This document shows, piece after piece, positions 8,574 to 17,941 of a stretch of 64,000 nt of DNA. The stretch is from positions 124,001-188,000 of the forward strand of contig CALMSX010000082.1 of assembly GCA_937872515.1 (NCBI GenBank), read 5' to 3'. Source of the DNA: an uncultured Bacteroidota bacterium. Lineage in GTDB: Bacteria; Bacteroidota; Bacteroidia; Chitinophagales; Saprospiraceae. Position 1 is the first letter of the stretch. The number at the start of each line of letters is the position of its first letter. The position numbers were made by a program, and so were the translations under genes. A model generated the notes under the pieces. That model was not told where the DNA came from. It was given only the letters and a program-made list of their open reading frames with translations, and did not search any database.

Positions 8574-9734
8574 TCAACGCCTTTGATCGCCATCAGTAGG
8601 ATGGCTCAACCTACTCAATAAAAAAAGTGGTTCTTCGGCAATTGAACCTTCCATTCTATGGGCAACGTATCGTCCAACTGCCGCCCCTAATTTATAGCCA
8701 TGACCGGATCCTCCACCCACCACCCAGAGGTTTTTATATCCGGGAATGTTATCTATGACCAGGTGGGCATCAAAAGTGTTTTCATATTGACAAACCCTCG
8801 TCTGTAGCAGGGGAGAACCTTTCATAAAAGGGAATCGCTGCTCCATATATCTGCGTGCTTGAGCCAGGTTTTGATGGTCAAAGATTCTTTCTCCCAGCTC
8901 AGGATCAAAGTCAGGTCCTGCCACATCTCTCCCTACCTTGAACCCAAAACCGGCTGTGGCAAGGTCTGATGCAGGAATGCCGTAGTACATCACATCTTCT
9001 TCCAGCGTAGCAAAATCACACCAAACCGGAATTTTATTTTTGAATTTTACATAGGAAGGCATGCCAAAATAAAACAGATCTTGTTTACTGGGTCGAATGA
9101 CACCCTCCAATACTTGAGGTAAAAGCAAAGATAACCATGGACCTGTAGCAAAGACAAAGGCATCAGCTTCAATATGACTGCCATCTTCCAGTTCAATTTC
9201 GGATAAGGTAGATGGCAATTGGTGGAGGACTTTAACATTTTGTTGGCGGTATTGCCCACCTTCCACCACGAATTGTTTTACAACTGCCTCACATCCTGCT
9301 CTGGCTCGCAAGTACCCACCTCCTTCTTCTAATACACTGTATTGGATGCCTTTTGTTGAAAGCATAGGGAACCGACTGATCAATGCTGAATTGTCCAATT
9401 CTTCATAACCAACCTGCCATTTGTTTAAATGCAATTTTGCAGCCTGCCATCTGCTTTCATCTCGACCAATAAAATTGATCACACCGGTACGATAAAAATA
9501 TTTTTCACCAAATAATATTTCGTTTTCTTCCCACAACTGCATGGATTGCAGGGTCATTCGGGTATAGATTTCATCTTTGTACAAGGCTCTGATCACCCGG
9601 CTTTCATCCCCAGAACTGGATCGTGCATTGGCAGGCCCGTGGCCATCCAACAACTGCACCTGGTGGCCCTTTCTTTGCAGCATTAAAGCAATCCAACCGC
9701 CAAAAGCACCTGCACCAACAACAATAATTTTCAT
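8574..9734 (-). CDS. FAD-dependent oxidoreductase of the DAO family (sarcosine/N-methyl amino acid oxidase type)
   Basis: 386 residues. The Rossmann FAD motif VVGAGAFGGWIAL lies at 4-16 followed by an acidic residue after the second strand (QLLDGHGP), and SSSGDESRVIRALY matches the second FAD contact in monomeric sarcosine oxidases. The C-terminal part carries NLWVVGGGSGHGYKLGAAVG, the third FAD motif of the family. Predicted to oxidise a secondary or primary amine with release of H2O2. The covalent-flavin Cys of sarcosine oxidases may be that in TRVCQYENT (near residue 308). It is a single gene, convergent with the SUI1 gene three bases away. Confidence 0.85.
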   Translation of the reverse strand: MKIIVVGAGAFGGWIALMLQRKGHQVQLLDGHGPANARSSSGDESRVIRALYKDEIYTRMTLQSMQLWEENEILFGEKYFYRTGVINFIGRDESRWQAAKLHLNKWQVGYEELDNSALISRFPMLSTKGIQYSVLEEGGGYLRARAGCEAVVKQFVVEGGQYRQQNVKVLHQLPSTLSEIELEDGSHIEADAFVFATGPWLSLLLPQVLEGVIRPSKQDLFYFGMPSYVKFKNKIPVWCDFATLEEDVMYYGIPASDLATAGFGFKVGRDVAGPDFDPELGERIFDHQNLAQARRYMEQRFPFMKGSPLLQTRVCQYENTFDAHLVIDNIPGYKNLWVVGGGSGHGYKLGAAVGRYVAHRMEGSIAEEPLFLLSRLSHPTDGDQRR

Positions 9735-9847
9735 GTATCAGTGGATTTTTATGATGAAAATCTATAAAAGAGCTGTGTTTGTCTTCACAAAATACAAATC
9801 ATAGACAAATATGAGTACAATGGCCAAATATTATTAAAATTTATATC

Positions 9848-9855
9848 TATCTTTG
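9848..9855 (+). promoter_or_regulatory. −7 element for nusB
   Basis: TATCTTTG, the exact Bacteroidota −7 consensus. Transcription from it would begin near 9862, downstream of the GTG at 9855, which rules that GTG out and supports the ATG at 9900. Confidence 0.6.
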
Positions 9856-9899
9856 TGCGAGTAAATTTTAAACCGGACAGCTGTTTTAATATTGCTATT

Positions 9900-10835
9900 A
9901 TGTTGAGTAGAAGAAGTGTTAGAATTAAAGTCATCCAATTGTTGTATAGCGTCTCGCGAGATGAGGATATTACGCGCGATGAACTGAAGAAAAGATATTG
10001 GAAAAGTATTGATACCAGTTTTGAACTGTTTTTGTACAATATCTATACCCTGTTACAGATTGCCAGCATTGCTGAGGAAGACAAAGACAAGCGATCAACC
10101 AAGTACTTGCCGTCAGAAGTGGATAAGGGCTTTGATGCCAAGATTTACCACAATCCAAGGATCCAGGACCTGGAAAAGAACAAAAACATCCAAAAAGTTT
10201 TCGATAAATACCATTTTAAAGAAAGAACGGATAAGGATATATTTAGAAAAATATACTACGATTTTCAGAAGCAGGATGCCTATCAGGAGTATATTTCTAA
10301 ACCAACAACCGAAGACGACGACCTCGAAATGTTGCTCGAATTGTTCAGGTATTGTCGCCAAAGTCCGGACTACAATGAATTGATAGAAGATCAATATGTA
10401 ACCTGGGATGATGACAAATCACTGGTCATAGGTTCCATCAAAAAGGTATTAAAAGGGCTGCCTTTTGATAAAGATGATTTTTACAAGGAATACTATCCGG
10501 AGGAAGAATGTATCAAAGATTTTGGAGAATTTCTCCTTCTGCGAACTTTTGACATAGATAAAACGTTATTGGATTACATTAGCCCTGTATTGACAAACTG
10601 GCACCACGATAGGGTAGCTGTTGTAGACATGATTATGTTAAAAATGGCTGTCGTAGAGTTTATGCATTGTGATTCAATACCGGTTAAGGTAACCCTCAAC
10701 GAATATGTAGAGCTTTCCAAGGTATACAGTACCTCCAAAAGTAAAGAGTTTATCAATGGAGTGCTGGATAAACTTCAGCATAATCTGACCGAAGAAGGGA
10801 AGATCTCAAAATCAGGGAGAGGGTTGGAAGAGTAA
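9900..10835 (+). CDS. nusB: transcription antitermination factor NusB (long Bacteroidota form)
   Basis: 311 residues from ATG 9900, where MLSRRSVRIKVIQLLYS is the canonical NusB start. The C-terminal ~120 residues hold the classic helical core (DFGEFLLLRTF, NWHHDRVAVVDMIMLKMAVVEF, VTLNEYVELSKVYST and KEFINGVLDKL). E. coli NusB is about 140 residues; this form has a ~150-residue, lysine- and aspartate-rich insertion between the N-terminal helix and the core, as in other Bacteroidota. Its role is in rRNA antitermination with NusA/NusE/NusG at boxA. A small secreted-protein gene follows 21 bases later. Confidence 0.92.
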   Translation: MLSRRSVRIKVIQLLYSVSRDEDITRDELKKRYWKSIDTSFELFLYNIYTLLQIASIAEEDKDKRSTKYLPSEVDKGFDAKIYHNPRIQDLEKNKNIQKVFDKYHFKERTDKDIFRKIYYDFQKQDAYQEYISKPTTEDDDLEMLLELFRYCRQSPDYNELIEDQYVTWDDDKSLVIGSIKKVLKGLPFDKDDFYKEYYPEEECIKDFGEFLLLRTFDIDKTLLDYISPVLTNWHHDRVAVVDMIMLKMAVVEFMHCDSIPVKVTLNEYVELSKVYSTSKSKEFINGVLDKLQHNLTEEGKISKSGRGLEE

Positions 10836-10856
10836 TGCAACCTAATTCTTTTATCC

Positions 10857-11399
10857 ATGAACATCAAAACCATTTCTGCTGCTGCAGTGCTGATCGCAGT
10901 TTCCCATTTGGTCTCCGGCCAGGATAAACTCCACAATACAGTTATTCTTTACAATGTGGTTCCACTCAGAGTTGATCTCAACCAGGATGGGTCTATCAAA
11001 AACGTATATGGTGAAGATGTCAATTACCTGAGGGGTTACACCCTTGTGAAAAGACAAAAACCGGAAGGCGAAACCAACTACGGGGAAGGGGGCCAATACG
11101 AAAGGGTATCAGTAGAGGACTACGATTTGAAATTTAAAAACAATACAGCCCTTCTCACCCAGGAAATTGTAGCTTCTTTGGATAAGGCTTCGGAATCTGT
11201 TTTTTTTAGCGGACACCGCATCCTTGTCAATGTTTACCCTACACCCGCCGACAATAAGAGCAAAACCCTTCTTAAAAACAGACTCAATGCCTGTCTTTCT
11301 TATTTGGAGATAAAAGGGGTAAAAAAGAATCAAATCGTAATCAATACAGAGGCTTTGTTGACCGAAGACGAATCCATCAAACTTACATTTGTAAAGTAA
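10857..11399 (+). CDS. exported protein of unknown function
   Basis: 180 residues with a signal peptide (MNIKTISAAAVLIAVSHLVSG) and a charged mature part. It contains EF-hand-like LNQDGSIKNVYGEDV near residue 42 and, in the last 60 residues, a pattern (NVYPTPADNKSKTLL followed by LNACLSYLEIKGVKKNQI) that faintly recalls the shuffled-helix half of OmpA-like domains but without the peptidoglycan-binding Asp/Arg motif. It sits 21 bases after nusB and is likely co-transcribed. I do not assign a function. Confidence 0.75.
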   Translation: MNIKTISAAAVLIAVSHLVSGQDKLHNTVILYNVVPLRVDLNQDGSIKNVYGEDVNYLRGYTLVKRQKPEGETNYGEGGQYERVSVEDYDLKFKNNTALLTQEIVASLDKASESVFFSGHRILVNVYPTPADNKSKTLLKNRLNACLSYLEIKGVKKNQIVINTEALLTEDESIKLTFVK

Positions 11400-11467
11400 T
11401 TTTCCTTCACTGGTAATTTTAGCTTACTACAACTTCATCCAAAAGAAGATGTGACGTTGTTTTTATT

Positions 11468-11475
11468 TAAATTTG
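11468..11475 (+). promoter_or_regulatory. −7 element for ctlX
   Basis: TAAATTTG, 13 bases before the ATG at 11489. The predicted transcript start is around 11482, giving a very short leader. Confidence 0.55.
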
Positions 11476-11488
11476 CGCAAAAACAAAT

Positions 11489-12415
11489 ATGGCTCAAACC
11501 ACTTCGCATATTTTAATGATCAGGCCCCATCACTTTGGATTCAATGAAGAAACAGCCCAAAACAATTCATTTCAAAATAAAATAGAGGGTGATAACGCCA
11601 ATGACATTGCCGCTACCGCTACTGCTGAATTTGATCGATTTGTAGAAGTTCTCAGATCAAAAAACATCAATGTAATGGTGGTTGAGGATACGGATCAACC
11701 CATAAAACCAGATGCTGTATTTCCCAATAATTGGGTGAGTTTTCATGAGGATGGCTTGGTAATGACCTATCCCATGTTTTCGCCCAACAGGAGGGTAGAG
11801 AGAAGGGCTGATATCATTGAGGGACTCAAATCAAAGTTTGAAATTACCAAGGATTATACATTTGAGCACTATGAAGAAGAAGGCTTGTTTTTGGAAGGCA
11901 CTGGCAGCCTCATTCTCGACAGAGAAAACAAAATAGCTTATGCCAATCTTAGCCCACGAACCGATCTTAGATTGTTGGATAAGTGGTGCATTCTCACAGG
12001 GTATAAAAAAGTATACTTTTTTGCCAAAGATCGCAATGGCCAGGATATCTACCATACCAATGTAATGATGGCCATTGGTCATAGTTTTTGTGTTATTTGT
12101 TTGGATTGTATTCCCGAATCTCCGGAAAAAGAGCGATTAAAACAAAGCCTTTCTGATACTGAAAAAGAAATAATAACCATTTCTCTCGATCAGGTTGAGC
12201 ACTTTGCCGGAAACATGCTGGAAGTTCAAAACAATGAGGGTACCCACTATTTGGTCATGTCTTCTACCGCTTTTGCCTCGCTTACCCCAGATCAAAAGGC
12301 GAAGATCGAAAAACATACAAATATCCTGGTAGGTGATATACCTTTGATTGAAAACATTGGTGGTGGCAGTGTTCGTTGTATGATGGCAGAAGTATTTTTA
12401 CCTGAAAAAAAATAG
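11489..12415 (+). CDS. ctlX: citrulline utilisation hydrolase CtlX (amidinotransferase/arginine-deiminase-like fold)
   Basis: 308 residues, guanidine-modifying-enzyme superfamily (pentein fold). Seen: LMIRPHHFGFNEETAQNNSFQ at the N-terminus, DAVFPNNWVSFHEDG (substrate Asp), RRADIIEGL, GTGSLILDRENKIAYA, and the C-terminal catalytic-Cys segment IGGGSVRCMMAEVFLP. The family is annotated as hydrolysing citrulline to ornithine; that activity is family knowledge, not shown here. The next gene, a lipoprotein esterase, starts one base after the stop codon and shares the transcript. Confidence 0.88.
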   Translation: MAQTTSHILMIRPHHFGFNEETAQNNSFQNKIEGDNANDIAATATAEFDRFVEVLRSKNINVMVVEDTDQPIKPDAVFPNNWVSFHEDGLVMTYPMFSPNRRVERRADIIEGLKSKFEITKDYTFEHYEEEGLFLEGTGSLILDRENKIAYANLSPRTDLRLLDKWCILTGYKKVYFFAKDRNGQDIYHTNVMMAIGHSFCVICLDCIPESPEKERLKQSLSDTEKEIITISLDQVEHFAGNMLEVQNNEGTHYLVMSSTAFASLTPDQKAKIEKHTNILVGDIPLIENIGGGSVRCMMAEVFLPEKK

Positions 12416-12416
12416 C

Positions 12417-13208
12417 ATGAGATTCCTATTTGTATTCACTTCGATGTTATTGCTCTCCGGTGGGTGTCTGACTTATTCTCCGATTATTAAAAACGAAGAA
12501 AAAGGTGCCTTCCTCAAAAAAGAATACTCATTCCAAAATGGAACTCTTCCCTACCGAATCCTGTATCCTGTAGTAAAAAGAGGTCAATATCCTCTTCTCA
12601 TTTTTATGCATGGTGCCGGTGAGAGAGGAACAGACAATGAAAGGCAACTCATTCATGGTCGCAAATGGCTGCAAGAAAACAATCAAAAATATCCGGCCGT
12701 GGTTGTCCTACCTCAATGCCCAACCGAAGATTATTGGTCGAGTGTAGATAGAAATACCAATGCAGAAGGTGACCGAAAATTTGTTTTTAATGACAAGGTT
12801 GCGACCCCTGCTATGCAAGCCACACTGGCCCTTATTGATTCAATGATTCAACTTCCTTATATTGATAAGAATCGAATTTATGTAACTGGTTTATCTATGG
12901 GAGGTATGGCAACCTGGGAGATTCTGTGGCGTAAACCAGGATTGGTTGCAGCTGCCGCTCCTATTTGTGGTGGGGCTTATCTTGAAAAAGCAGCTGAAAT
13001 GGCAAAGACTAATTGTATTCGCATTTATCATGGGGCACAGGATAAGGTAGTGCTACCCGATCATTCCAGGCGCATTTTTGAAGCCCTTCAAAAGCAGGGA
13101 GCCAATGTGGCTTACAAGGAATATCCAAACGTTGAACACAATGCGTGGACCTATGTATTTCAGGAAGCAGACTTTTTCGATTGGATGTTTTCGTGTAGGA
13201 AAAAATAA
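12417..13208 (+). CDS. α/β-hydrolase lipoprotein, PHB-depolymerase/esterase-like
   Basis: 263 residues. The lipobox LLSGGC at about 13-18 predicts a lipid-anchored protein. The hydrolase core shows the oxyanion segment FMHGAGERGTDNE, the nucleophile elbow TGLSMGGMATWE (Ser near 161), an Asp in YHGAQDKVV (near 211) and the His in YPNVEHNAW (near 242), a complete triad. It resembles predicted peptidase/esterase proteins found in polysaccharide-degrading loci. It begins one base after ctlX, but the substrate cannot be read from context. Confidence 0.85.
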   Translation: MRFLFVFTSMLLLSGGCLTYSPIIKNEEKGAFLKKEYSFQNGTLPYRILYPVVKRGQYPLLIFMHGAGERGTDNERQLIHGRKWLQENNQKYPAVVVLPQCPTEDYWSSVDRNTNAEGDRKFVFNDKVATPAMQATLALIDSMIQLPYIDKNRIYVTGLSMGGMATWEILWRKPGLVAAAAPICGGAYLEKAAEMAKTNCIRIYHGAQDKVVLPDHSRRIFEALQKQGANVAYKEYPNVEHNAWTYVFQEADFFDWMFSCRKK

Positions 13209-13211
13209 TTA

Positions 13212-14546
13212 TTAGGTTCGGCCCATAGCCTTGAGTTCAAGATACTTGTTTAAGCTGTCTACGCTCAGATTTTGAGGTGTGGTGAGCACACACTCTACAC
13301 CCAACGACCTTAGTCTTCGCTGTATCCGCATCTGATCTACAGCCTGTTGTTCTGCCAACACCTGTTCGTATATTTCTCTTGAGGATTTGGTCTTTCTGTA
13401 TATTAAGTCATTGACCCCTGTATTGGTAAACATGATGGCAATAACCAGATGGCGGGTGGAAAGTGAATGGATGTATTTTTCTTTTCGCAAATAACTATCG
13501 TAGTTCACAAAGTGTGTATAGAGAAACAAAACGCACCTTTGAGATAAATTTTGTAATGACCAGGAAGCCAGTCTTGCATGGTCAGCATTTTGTATTTCTG
13601 TATCCAGATGGTACAACTTTTCAAGAATATGATGCAGGGTAATTCTGGATCGGGAAGCGGAAACATGGGCAGAGACATTTTTATCAAAACAGATCAACCC
13701 TGCCTTATCGCCCTTTTTGAGTACAATGTTGGAAAGCATCAACGCAGAATTAATGGCATAGTCAAGCAAATACATGCCTTCAAAGGGAAATTGCATCAAC
13801 CTGCCCTGATCCACCACCTGGTAAATATTCTGGCTTTTTTCTTCGGTATAATTGTTGACCATCAATTCTCCCTGCCGGGCACTTGCCCTCCAGTTGATCT
13901 GTCGGGGGTCATCACCCATATGATATTTTTTGATTTGATCAAATTCCAGGCCGACCCCTCTTCTGGGTAGTTTTCGCAGTCCTCTTTCTGAAGTTTGGTT
14001 CCCAAAGGCCAGGAGTTCATACTTCGCCATTTGCAGAAAAGATGGATAAACGGCATGTTCTTTTTGCGTACTCAGTACAAACTTGCGTTCCCATAAATTC
14101 AGCCCGGTACTCACAAAAACAAGGGTATTGCCAAACTGATATTTTCCCCTCATGACGGGTTTGAGCAGGTATGTCAAATTTAATTCTCCGGATCCCAATA
14201 TTTTTTCCCTCCAAATCTGGTTGCGAATTTGAAATTGATAAGGCAGCTCTTCCAACACGGTGATGGCTACAGCCCTTGCATAGTGGTTAGATATCTTGAT
14301 CACTATGGTATTGTCATCTCCATTCGATAATCTGTCGGCCAATATCCTGGATCCTGTGATACCCACGTTTGAACCATACAAAAAGTAAATTTCCCTTAGT
14401 AACAAACCAAGCCAAAGGCCGATGATGATTAAGCCAGTCCATGAAGGTAAACCAAGGCCAAAGGCCATAATCAACAAGACAATGGCAATGGCCAGACCAT
14501 AAAGAAAATGGCTGCCTGGATATAAACTTGATAGGAATTTAATCAT
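13212..14546 (-). CDS. DUF58 domain protein, partner of MoxR ATPase
   Basis: 444 residues. Two transmembrane helices occupy ~12-50 (YGLAIAIVLLIMAFGLGL and LIIIGLWLGLLL). A β-rich extracytoplasmic-like region follows, then the DUF58 signature (LRKLPRRGVGLEFDQIKKY followed by MGDDPRQINWRASARQGELMV) around 205-240. The C-terminal part resembles a von Willebrand A-like fold (YQVVDQGR, KKGDKAGLICFD). The MoxR gene directly upstream overlaps it by four bases (ATGA), so the pair is translationally coupled. In other bacteria MoxR-DUF58 pairs act in envelope stress or protein-complex maturation; the exact role here is unknown. Confidence 0.9.
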   Translation of the reverse strand: MIKFLSSLYPGSHFLYGLAIAIVLLIMAFGLGLPSWTGLIIIGLWLGLLLREIYFLYGSNVGITGSRILADRLSNGDDNTIVIKISNHYARAVAITVLEELPYQFQIRNQIWREKILGSGELNLTYLLKPVMRGKYQFGNTLVFVSTGLNLWERKFVLSTQKEHAVYPSFLQMAKYELLAFGNQTSERGLRKLPRRGVGLEFDQIKKYHMGDDPRQINWRASARQGELMVNNYTEEKSQNIYQVVDQGRLMQFPFEGMYLLDYAINSALMLSNIVLKKGDKAGLICFDKNVSAHVSASRSRITLHHILEKLYHLDTEIQNADHARLASWSLQNLSQRCVLFLYTHFVNYDSYLRKEKYIHSLSTRHLVIAIMFTNTGVNDLIYRKTKSSREIYEQVLAEQQAVDQMRIQRRLRSLGVECVLTTPQNLSVDSLNKYLELKAMGRT

Positions 14547-15514
14547 CTTGGGACCTCAACTGACTTGACCAGTTTTTTGACCAGATTTGACATACCTGCG
14601 CCATCCAGTTCTCTCTCTGCACTTAGTATCAACCGGTGCGATAAAACCGGCAGACTCACTTCTACAATATCTTCAGGGATTACAAAATCCCTTCCTTCCA
14701 GCAAGGCATGTGCTCTTGCCGATTTTAACAGATAGATGGCAGCCCGGGGTGACGCCCCTAGCATAAAGTCCTTTGATTTACGACTGTTTTGTACAATGGC
14801 AGTAATATAAAGGATCAGCTTTTCATCAACAGTAACCTGGTTGACCCATGACTGAAGCTTTTTAAGGTCCTGGATATCCCAGACTGCCTGCACCTGGTCA
14901 ATGTCTGAAAGGTCTTTGCCTTCCCTGAATTGCATAAGCAATAGGGTCTCTTCTTCAGGACTGGGATAGGGAATGTCAATCTTGAGTTGAAATCGGTCAA
15001 GCTGGGCTTCAGGTAAGCGATAAGTGCCTTCCATTTCAATTGGATTTTGGGTGGCAATCACCAAAAAAGGGAAGGTTAAAAGATGTTGGCTTCCATCCAC
15101 ACTCACTTGGCGCTCCTCCATTACTTCAAATAGGGCACTTTGGGTTCTTGCCGGTGCCCGATTGATTTCATCTATTAATATAAAATTAGAAAAAATGGGG
15201 CCTTTCCTGAATTCAAATTGCTGGTTTTGGGGGTTAAATATAGCAGTACCAAGGATATCGGCGGGCATTAGATCAGGCGTAAACTGGATACGGCTAAAGC
15301 CACAGGCCAGGGTTTTAGCGATGCATCGGGCCGTAGTGGTTTTGGCTAATCCGGGATTGCCTTCCAACAAAATGTGGCCATTACAAAGCAGGCCATTGGT
15401 GATATAACGCACCATGGAATGCTGGCCCACTATGAATTTGGATACTTCTTTAAAAAGGGCTTCTGTCTTTTGATTTACAAAGTCTAAATCTATGGGATTG
15501 TGGTATGGGTCCAT
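14543..15514 (-). CDS. MoxR-family AAA+ ATPase
   Basis: 323 residues. Walker A is LEGNPGLAKTT (near 54-64), Walker B FILIDEINRAP (near 113-123), sensor 1 FLVIATQNPIEMEGTYRLPEAQLDRF (in part), and the lid domain contains GASPRAAIYLLKSARA, all typical of MoxR. It is a cytosolic chaperone-like ATPase thought to remodel partners with VWA or DUF58 domains. It is the first gene of the MoxR-DUF58 operon, overlapping DUF58 by four bases. A dehydrogenase gene is transcribed divergently upstream. Confidence 0.94.
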   Translation of the reverse strand: MDPYHNPIDLDFVNQKTEALFKEVSKFIVGQHSMVRYITNGLLCNGHILLEGNPGLAKTTTARCIAKTLACGFSRIQFTPDLMPADILGTAIFNPQNQQFEFRKGPIFSNFILIDEINRAPARTQSALFEVMEERQVSVDGSQHLLTFPFLVIATQNPIEMEGTYRLPEAQLDRFQLKIDIPYPSPEEETLLLMQFREGKDLSDIDQVQAVWDIQDLKKLQSWVNQVTVDEKLILYITAIVQNSRKSKDFMLGASPRAAIYLLKSARAHALLEGRDFVIPEDIVEVSLPVLSHRLILSAERELDGAGMSNLVKKLVKSVEVPR

Positions 15515-15594
15515 GGTTCAAATTTGTGTAAATATATAGATAAAATTCAAATCAACTTAGCCCGGCTAGTCCGAAAAGATCGATGTTTTTTGAT

Positions 15595-15602
15595 TACATT
15601 TG
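15595..15602 (+). promoter_or_regulatory. −7 element for the hydroxyacyl-CoA dehydrogenase gene
   Basis: TACATTTG, 19 bases before the ATG at 15622. Its position within the upstream in-frame extension argues against the longer protein starting at 15583. Confidence 0.55.
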
Positions 15603-15621
15603 CAGCCTTAAAACATTTGCA

Positions 15622-16509
15622 ATGCAAAGGATAACAGTCATAGGTGCGGGGACAATGGGGAATGGAATAGCTCATGTTTTTGCCCAAAATGGGTATGATG
15701 TAAGCTTATGTGATATTCAGCAAACCAGTCTGGAGAAAGCCATCCACACGATAACGGCAAACCTGGACAGAATGGTCAAAAAAGGTAGCCTTGACGAAGC
15801 CGGTAAATTAGACACGCTCAGTAGAATTGGTACTACTACCTCCGTTCAAGACGCCTGTGCCAATGCCGATCTAGTGGTAGAAGCGGCCACTGAAAATGTG
15901 GATTTAAAGTTGCAGATTTTTAAGCAAATGGATGCAGCTGCTCCTGATCATTGCATTCTTGCTACCAATACGAGCTCAATCTCGATCACTAAAATTGCGG
16001 CCGTAACCCAACGACCCGATAAGGTGATCGGAATGCACTTCATGAACCCGGTACCCATCATGAAACTGGTAGAGGTGATTAGGGGTTATGCCACCAGTGA
16101 TCTGGTGTGCGAAACCATCATGGCATTATCGACGAAAATTGGAAAGATACCGGTTGAAGTCAATGATTATCCGGGTTTTGTTGCCAATCGAATTTTAATG
16201 CCAATGATCAATGAAGCCATCTATACCCTATACGAAGGTGTTGCAGGGGTAAACGAAATAGACGAAGTAATGAAACTGGGAATGGCCCATCCAATGGGAC
16301 CCTTGACCCTCGCAGATTTTATAGGACTCGATGTTTGTTTGTCAATTATGCGCGTACTGCAGGATGGATTTGGAAATCCAAAATATGCACCCTGCCCATT
16401 GCTGGTCAATATGGTTACAGCAGGCAAACTCGGCAGAAAGTCGGGTGAGGGCTTTTACGACTATTCGAACAAAGAGCAAGTGGTGGTGGCATCAACATTT
16501 AAAAGATAA
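15622..16509 (+). CDS. 3-hydroxybutyryl-CoA dehydrogenase
   Basis: 295 residues from ATG 15622 (MQRITVIGAGTMGNGIAH). The dinucleotide-binding motif GAGTMGNG lies at 8-15. Catalytic residues fall in TNTSSISI (Ser), GMHFMNPVPIMKLVEV (His), and NDYPGFVANRILMPMINEA (Asn), the standard triad. The C-terminal helical domain carries EVMKLGMAHPMGPLTLADFIGLD and the terminal GRKSGEGFYDY. NAD-dependent; takes part in fatty-acid β-oxidation or C4 acyl-CoA metabolism. No other β-oxidation genes are adjacent. The glycosyltransferase gene begins two bases after the stop. Confidence 0.93.
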   Translation: MQRITVIGAGTMGNGIAHVFAQNGYDVSLCDIQQTSLEKAIHTITANLDRMVKKGSLDEAGKLDTLSRIGTTTSVQDACANADLVVEAATENVDLKLQIFKQMDAAAPDHCILATNTSSISITKIAAVTQRPDKVIGMHFMNPVPIMKLVEVIRGYATSDLVCETIMALSTKIGKIPVEVNDYPGFVANRILMPMINEAIYTLYEGVAGVNEIDEVMKLGMAHPMGPLTLADFIGLDVCLSIMRVLQDGFGNPKYAPCPLLVNMVTAGKLGRKSGEGFYDYSNKEQVVVASTFKR

Positions 16510-16511
16510 TT

Positions 16512-17693
16512 TTGCGCATTGCCATAATTTGCTCCCGATTTCCCTATCCTCTGGAAAGAGGGGATAAGTTGCGTTTATTCCACCAGTTAAAAGTTTTGTC
16601 TAAGCATCACGAAGTATTTTTATATACGGTAAATGACTCTTTGCCATCAAAGGCAGATATGGCTGAGGTGAGTCAATATTGTCAGAAGATAGTGGTCTTA
16701 CAAAGCACGTGGTGGCAAAAATTAATGGGTCTGTGTTTCGCCTTATGGAAAGGCTGGCCCTTTCAATCTGGATTGACCTATAATCACAAATTTGAGAAAC
16801 AACTCAGGCAAGAATTCGAAGAGGCGGGAATCGACTCCGTTTTGTGCCAACTGATTCGAATGGCACCATATTGCAGGCAACTCTCCCAACACAAGGTACT
16901 AGATTATATGGATGCCTTGGGCTTGGGTATGGAGAAAAGAGCTGACCTCTCTTCCTTTCCTTTGAGATGGCTTTACCGGTTGGAGGCAGGGCGGGTTAAA
17001 AGATATGAAAAAGCGTTATCTGTTCAATTCAACGCTCTGAGTGTTATAACAAGCGCAGACGCTGAAGCCCTGGACTTACCTGTTGAACATGCACCTCTTG
17101 AAATTGTAGCCAATGGCATCGACACAACATATTTTGTCATTTCGAGACAGGATGAGCAAGCTTTTGATATTGGCTTTGTGGGTAATTTAGGATATCTGCC
17201 CAACATTGGAGCAGTGCGGTTTTTAATAAATGAGATCCAACCCGCCTTTCAAAAACATGCGGGATATGAGCTGAAGATTTTATTGTCAGGCGCCAGGCCC
17301 TCTGCAGAAGTCCTTTCTTTTTCAAGTGACAAGGTGAAGGTGGTTTCGTGGGTAGATGACATTCGGACCTCTTATTGGAAAATGAAAATTTTGGTGGCTC
17401 CGATCTTTTATGGCACCGGCCAACAAAATAAAATATTAGAAGCCATGGCCTGTGGCATTCCTGTTATTTGTTCTCCTGATGTAGCCTTGGGTGTTGGAGC
17501 TATCCACCAACAGGAATTGTGGGTAGCAGAGAATGTAGAGCAGTTTGTTGGCGCCATTCAATTATTGTTATCAGATTCATCGTTGAGACAGAGTCTTAGC
17601 GAGAAGGCCAGGACCTTTGTTGAGCAGCGGTATTCCTGGGAAAAAAACACATCCAAGCTGTCTAACTTGTTGAATACTAAAGATATAGTTTAA
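16512..17693 (+). CDS. glycosyltransferase, GT4-like
   Basis: 393 residues with a TTG start two bases after the preceding stop, giving MRIAIICSRFPYPLERGDKLR. This matches the N-terminal acceptor domain of GT-B enzymes, including the sugar transferases often seen beside exopolysaccharide loci. The C-terminal domain holds IGFVGNLGYLPNIGAV, SWVDDIR and the GT4 donor-binding E-x7-E-like segment APIFYGTGQQNKILEAMACG followed by PVIC. Probably cytosolic, transferring a nucleotide-activated sugar; substrate unknown. No polysaccharide cluster surrounds it, and co-transcription with the dehydrogenase may be incidental. Confidence 0.88.
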   Translation: MRIAIICSRFPYPLERGDKLRLFHQLKVLSKHHEVFLYTVNDSLPSKADMAEVSQYCQKIVVLQSTWWQKLMGLCFALWKGWPFQSGLTYNHKFEKQLRQEFEEAGIDSVLCQLIRMAPYCRQLSQHKVLDYMDALGLGMEKRADLSSFPLRWLYRLEAGRVKRYEKALSVQFNALSVITSADAEALDLPVEHAPLEIVANGIDTTYFVISRQDEQAFDIGFVGNLGYLPNIGAVRFLINEIQPAFQKHAGYELKILLSGARPSAEVLSFSSDKVKVVSWVDDIRTSYWKMKILVAPIFYGTGQQNKILEAMACGIPVICSPDVALGVGAIHQQELWVAENVEQFVGAIQLLLSDSSLRQSLSEKARTFVEQRYSWEKNTSKLSNLLNTKDIV

Positions 17694-17904
17694 TCAAAAT
17701 AAAATTTTGTGCTTTCTTTCCTAAAAAACGAACCGAAGCCAATTTTCTAAATTTTTGGGGTGTCCTTGGTATTTTATATGGTAAAATCCTTAAAAAACAA
17801 TTTTTTTCCTGTTGCGATCAGAAATTGGACTCACTTTCAGTATAAAATTATGTTATTTGCTGTATAACAGCCATTTTGCCTTGTTCTAATTGCATGATTA
17901 TATT

Positions 17905-17912
17905 TACCTTTA
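17905..17912 (+). promoter_or_regulatory. probable −7 element for the ribBA-like gene
   Basis: TACCTTTA, one mismatch to the consensus, about 30 bases before the ATG at 17942. The rest of the 248-base gap 17694-17941 is AT-rich; I see no conserved FMN riboswitch sequence in it. Confidence 0.4.
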
Positions 17913-17941
17913 TGACTGAAAAAATTCAATCAATTTAAACC

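Noticed and set aside
17694..17941. FMN riboswitch upstream of the ribB gene
   Set aside because: The conserved AGGG/core loop sequences of the element could not be found and no convincing stem cluster is present.
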